Notes under the pieces: model-generated
Seen by the model: only the letters and a program-made list of their open reading frames with translations
Told to the model about the DNA's origin: nothing
Database searches by the model: none
Shown here: positions 9,363 to 12,502 of the stretch, piece after piece
How the letters are laid out: each line of letters begins with the position of its first letter
How positions within the stretch are numbered: the stretch's first letter is position 1
NCBI GenBank assembly: GCA_004369085.1
Contig: ML210212.1
Coordinates: 1 to 12,502 of the forward strand
Direction of reading: 5' to 3'
Length of the DNA: 12,502 nt
Source: Coprinopsis marcescibilis
Lineage: Eukaryota; Basidiomycota; Agaricomycetes; Agaricales; Psathyrellaceae
Program-made: the position numbers and the translations under genes

Positions 9363-9380
9363 CAGCGATTCAACTCGCTG
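9363..9380. repeat. Hairpin 2, 6-bp perfect stem, 6-nt loop
   Basis: CAGCGA, loop TTCAAC, TCGCTG. The loop shares TCAAC with hairpin 1, twelve bases upstream. A CTAG followed by T comes at 9409-9412, 28 bases after the stem. Together the two hairpins are the best candidates for the structured 3' end of the Helitron. Confidence 0.55.
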
Positions 9381-9426
9381 TTGGGCATCTGTACGTATAG
9401 TTGTATAGCTAGTCAGTATAACTTAT

Positions 9427-10375
9427 TTCCCATTTTACCATGCAAGCTTATTCCATTACAAATTGCCAACTATTCCATGGATACACAACCCCCTGTGGCA
9501 CTGAGAATGTAACCGCCACTTGAATGTCCCCATCAGAATTAAATTATCCTTCGAAATATCCTCCATCGACCGAATACAGCACCCAACCTCACCTGGATGC
9601 CACTCATCACTTGACGCTATCGTTCTAGGTCGACGTCGAACAAGTTGAGGAATCACAAGTTCCCTCAAACCCTCGCGCAATGGCTAATCATTCTTGTTCA
9701 CCATTCCAGTAGAACACACCGATACTAGACGTTGAGTTATCTGATCTCCAACGTCCTGGACATATTCGGCCGCAATGTATACTGCTGTGGGGTCCCATTT
9801 GCGTTTGCACGAGAACCCCTTGACGAATATGGCGGTGTTTGTTGCATGTGATGTTGTTCGTGTGGACCGATATGTTGGAGAAGGTAAACCTGGGGTACAG
9901 TAGATACACTCTTGTTGATGATATGGCGATCATGTCTGCAGTAGATTTGGCGTTACTTATAGGGAGTAGGTCAGACTCACTCGTTTGATGTTAGAACGCA
10001 TCGCCAACCAGACTGCTCCTATGGATTTAGAGGGTCTGACTGAACTTGTAGAATGTATTGGATGATATGTATTTCCTGTGGCCAAAATTTCAATGTTATA
10101 TTACCCTTGTATAAGATACAAGAACCGTTTGCAGCCCCAATCCCACAAACCAGGCTCAACAGGCCCCGGATATTGCCGCGCTGTGCGACGGCCCTCTTAC
10201 CACAAGTTGACCGTCTGTGACTCATTCCATATTCGAACAGGCTGGAAATGTCTCATAGTAAGGGTCCATAGGTAGCATAATGGGGTCTGGAATGCAATAA
10301 ACGTAAGGAAAGAAGTAAGAATTCAACACAGGAGTACGGGCATAAAGGTGGACCATGCTATCCGAAAAGAAGAAA
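9427..10375. other. About 950 bp without a supported gene
   Basis: Only short open frames on both strands occur here (none above about 82 codons), with no motif I recognise and no convincing chain of spliced exons. A minus-strand stretch at 9684-9929 is open for 81 codons but lacks a start and has no recognisable domain. The right end is the downstream flank of the minus-strand TPR-CHAT gene; no TTTATT (AATAAA on the minus strand) was seen close to its stop. No tRNA-like fold or tandem repeat was found. It may be host intergenic DNA or decayed sequence. Confidence 0.5.
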
Positions 10376-12502
10376 TCATAAACCAAGGTGAACATATGGA
10401 ACCCAAGTGAGCAGTGAAGACTCAGAATTGTCGCAACGCGTCCTTAACTTCTGGATGGCGTGATGCAGCGCATACGAGGCTCTTGATCCGTCAATCCCCG
10501 CTTCACCCCCAGCCAAAAGGTACTCGTAGAAGTCCCCAGCGACTTGGGGGGCCTGTTGGTCCCGGATCGACCACATCGTCGCTACAACTCCACGATATCC
10601 CGCTGCAAGCATCCCACCTGCCAGATGGACAGCCTCCTCAGATAGCTTCTCCTCGCCAGCACTCGTCTGACAGGCTGATAAGAACGCAAGGTCGGCGTAC
10701 TTCAAGTCCTTCTTGATGATTGTGGATAAGCTGAGGGGGCCGTCATGAAAGTAGAAGCCGCTTTGAAGGGGCTCGTCCTTGACTTGAATTGCGTGACACG
10801 CGAGATGGACACAACTGTAGTTTTCCATCGCCTTCAACCCAGCTTTGATTGTCGCAGCGTCGCCTTCAAATACACACTGGCGCACCTCACAGGCAGCGAG
10901 CCTTTTTTGGATAGCACGAACTTCCTTTGTGGTGCCTGGAATGCGAGAGCGGCCGGGTGTATTCGGTTGGCTCACCATGAATAATCCAGAAGCGTCTTCG
11001 GGGGCTCTGCGAATATTCCTAACCCGATTGGTGAGGGAAGTGAGGGTTGGAGTGTACGATGAAACAGCGTATTCGAAGATGGTGTGGGAGTTTCGTTTGT
11101 TGTAGAGCCCTGCTGCATGGAGAGGAAGAAACGCCAATGGACCTGTGGCGCACCACCAGATTCTCGGTAGCTCTGGTGGGGAACGCTGCGGACACTGCTT
11201 AAGATCATGCGAAGGTGTTTTTTGGATAGAAGAGCTTACCGATAGCCCGAGATCGTCCAGTATTGGCTTTACGACCTCCTTCCACAGATCCGCGAGTATA
11301 TCGCGAAGAACATCGCCCTTGCGCAGTCTAGCGGGGCTGGACCCTCTGCCATCTTCATTGACCACTGCAGCTTCGACTTGTCGCATCCGCAATCCAGATT
11401 CACCGAGATATTTTGTCAGATTCTGACGTTGTCTTTCGGCCTTTTCAAGGGAGAAGCCAGGTAGTTCGATCTGAGTAGCCTTGTCGAGTCCAGCCCTCAC
11501 TGCAAGGGCATCGCTCCGGTCTTCGTGAGTGTTTATGACGATGGTCCAGCCTGTATCTGGGAGATTTTGAAGCAATGTCGAGCATGATGGAGACAGGAGG
11601 AAGTCCTTGAAGCCAGGGACAGTGGATCGAATAGTGTCGAGGACGCCATCCCATTCCTTCGCTAAATAAATATGAGAGCGAGCCTCTTCCTCCGCTCCGA
11701 CCTTCTCCGACATCGGGGCTTCGGTACCCGTGCTTGATTGACTCGTACGAGAACCAGCGCTTTCTAGTGCCTTCGAGATGTCCGATACACGATTGGCGAG
11801 GTCGGGTTGGGATACCCGCAGGTCATCCAACGGAGTGCGTAGATGGTTGAGTTGGCTCCAGACGAGGCAACGGCCCTGTTCAAGCCATTCTATGGCTTTA
11901 TCTGGTCGAGCAAGAGCACAGGCAACTGCGGCAGCCTGAAGAGTAAAACTGGAGATGCTCTGAAGTGCCAAATGTCGGTGTTGCACGGTGTGTTCAAGGC
12001 CAGCGATCACGGGGATGAGCCTGATAGCTGTCTCAAATGCAATGAGTGTTTCGGGAGAGGCGGGAAAATGATGGAGCAGTGTGGCCCATTTTTTGGCAGC
12101 GTGAAACCTGATTGATGGTGGGCCAGAGATGGCAGTTGCAGCGGACTGGTAATATGAAATGCATTCCTCCAGGTCATCGGGACTTAGTGTGTTGTGAAAT
12201 CGAGATTCGAGCGAGCCACCGAGGTTGCTGAGCAGTCCAGGAATATCTGCATGGCCAGGGGGAGTGAGCTTGACAGCTGTCTGGTGCGATGTGATTGCCT
12301 CTGCAATATCAGACAGCTCGCCTGTTCGTTCGAAGCGACGTAGGAATGAGTTGCCCAGGTTGCAGAGCCGTCCAGGAAGATCTGCCTGGCCAAGGGGAGT
12401 GAGCTCGACAGCCCTCTGGTGCGAGGCAATCGCCTCTGCAATATCAGACAGCTCGCCCGTTTGTTTGAAGCGACATACGAACGAGGTGCCAAGGTTGCTG
12501 AG
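10376..12502 (-). CDS. TPR-CHAT domain protein, 5'-incomplete
   Basis: The frame is open from the right edge to TGA at 10376-10378: 708 residues with no intron and no start seen. An internal GTG at 12008-12010 is not the start, because the TPRs continue upstream of it. In partial numbering, residues 1-45 and 46-90 are near-identical TPR units (pattern LxNLGxSFxxRFxxTGELSDIAEAI) and 91-135 a diverged third. Helical, TPR-like sequence follows, including KAIEWLEQGRCLVW (around 202-215). The CHAT domain occupies about 420-708: WWCATGPLAFLPLHAAGLY, SYTPTLTSL, candidate catalytic His at 570 in VHLACHAIQ, candidate Cys at 611 in AFLSACQTSAG, then HLAGGMLAAGYRGVVATMW. CHAT is a caspase-like protease fold; the TPRs probably sense or bind a partner. 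Fungal members are multicopy and poorly characterised; some are suspected immune or cell-death effectors. Both dyad residues are present, so it looks functional. Confidence 0.88.
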   Translation of the reverse strand, partial: LSNLGTSFVCRFKQTGELSDIAEAIASHQRAVELTPLGQADLPGRLCNLGNSFLRRFERTGELSDIAEAITSHQTAVKLTPPGHADIPGLLSNLGGSLESRFHNTLSPDDLEECISYYQSAATAISGPPSIRFHAAKKWATLLHHFPASPETLIAFETAIRLIPVIAGLEHTVQHRHLALQSISSFTLQAAAVACALARPDKAIEWLEQGRCLVWSQLNHLRTPLDDLRVSQPDLANRVSDISKALESAGSRTSQSSTGTEAPMSEKVGAEEEARSHIYLAKEWDGVLDTIRSTVPGFKDFLLSPSCSTLLQNLPDTGWTIVINTHEDRSDALAVRAGLDKATQIELPGFSLEKAERQRQNLTKYLGESGLRMRQVEAAVVNEDGRGSSPARLRKGDVLRDILADLWKEVVKPILDDLGLSVSSSIQKTPSHDLKQCPQRSPPELPRIWWCATGPLAFLPLHAAGLYNKRNSHTIFEYAVSSYTPTLTSLTNRVRNIRRAPEDASGLFMVSQPNTPGRSRIPGTTKEVRAIQKRLAACEVRQCVFEGDAATIKAGLKAMENYSCVHLACHAIQVKDEPLQSGFYFHDGPLSLSTIIKKDLKYADLAFLSACQTSAGEEKLSEEAVHLAGGMLAAGYRGVVATMWSIRDQQAPQVAGDFYEYLLAGGEAGIDGSRASYALHHAIQKLRTRCDNSESSLLTWVPYVHLGL
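12233..12502 (-). repeat. Two tandem 135-bp repeats encoding TPR units
   Basis: Units 12368-12502 and 12233-12367 align without gaps; by hand I count about 20 differences in 135 bases, with one identical block of 26 bases (GCCTCTGCAATATC...). Each encodes one 45-residue TPR. A third unit at 12098-12232 keeps the period in protein but is diverged in DNA. More copies probably lie beyond the edge. Confidence 0.85.

Larger units (their letters stand above)
2628..9412 (+). mobile_element. Degenerate autonomous Helitron (Rep-helicase-protease type), ends tentative
   Basis: One transposase gene, now broken into five pieces, fills 2628-9294. The order is SAP-like/zinc N-terminus, Helitron N domain, HUH Rep with two tyrosines, Pif1-family helicase, then a cysteine protease. 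Helitrons move by rolling-circle replication, with Rep nicking and the helicase unwinding. The left limit given is only the ATG of the ORF; the real 5' end is upstream and not identified. The right limit is a CTAG at 9409-9412 followed by T, downstream of two hairpins; a CTAA at 9353-9356 is an alternative. Five reading-frame lesions plus a substituted motif VI arginine mean this copy cannot make its own transposase. Confidence 0.85.

Noticed and set aside
9456..9933. Minus-strand open frames of 74-82 codons, including a start-less frame at 9684-9929
   Set aside because: No recognisable domain, no consistent splice chain, and length within chance expectation.
10414..11426. Plus-strand open frames opposite the TPR-CHAT gene
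   Set aside because: Antisense shadows of a strong coding frame with clear CHAT motifs.
12184..12492. Minus-strand repeated frame with Ser/Leu-rich product
   Set aside because: Out-of-frame reading of the TPR repeats; its repeat structure only mirrors the 135-bp DNA repeat.

Overview
The window looks like nuclear DNA of a basidiomycete fungus, probably an Agaricomycete. Three things suggest this. The first gene is cut by ten very short introns (36-58 bp) with fungal splice sites. The centre holds a Rep-helicase of the fungal Helitron type. The right edge holds a TPR-CHAT protein of the kind that is multicopy in mushroom-forming fungi. These assignments rest on reading and on memory of the families; no search was run.

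Layout. (1) 3-2165, plus strand: the 3' part of an 11-exon gene. Spliced by hand it gives one uninterrupted 555-residue frame. It has an acidic, low-complexity N-terminal half and a conserved-looking C-terminal half of unknown function. (2) 2166-2627: intergenic or leader DNA with a 19-base interrupted palindrome at 2411-2429 and a pyrimidine-rich stretch before the next ATG. (3) 2628-9294, plus strand: a decayed Helitron transposase gene. From N to C it holds two SAP-like repeats with Cys pairs, a CxxC zinc-binding-like block, the Helitron N domain, an HUH/two-Tyr rolling-circle Rep domain, a Pif1-family helicase, a basic linker, and a papain-fold (peptidase C19-like) cysteine protease. One internal deletion, two compensating frameshifts, two in-frame TGA codons and a lost motif VI arginine show that it is a pseudogene. 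(4) 9295-9426: two neat hairpins followed by CTRR motifs, a plausible Helitron 3' end. (5) 9427-10375: no supported gene. (6) 10376 to the right edge, minus strand: an intronless, 5'-incomplete TPR-CHAT gene of at least 708 codons whose TPRs are encoded by 135-bp tandem DNA repeats.

How the parts relate. The Helitron ORF was almost certainly one long polyprotein, since every lesion lies between segments that keep the family order. The upstream 11-exon gene has the same orientation and lies 0.46 kb from the transposase start. It could be a neighbour, a captured host gene or an accessory gene of the element, and the window cannot decide because no 5' element end could be fixed. The TPR-CHAT gene converges on the element from the other side and appears intact.

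The most interesting point is the C-terminal cysteine protease. Its Cys box starts 18 bases after a TGA that sits in the same frame as the helicase, and its His and Asp boxes follow downstream. This points to an ancestral Rep-helicase-protease fusion.
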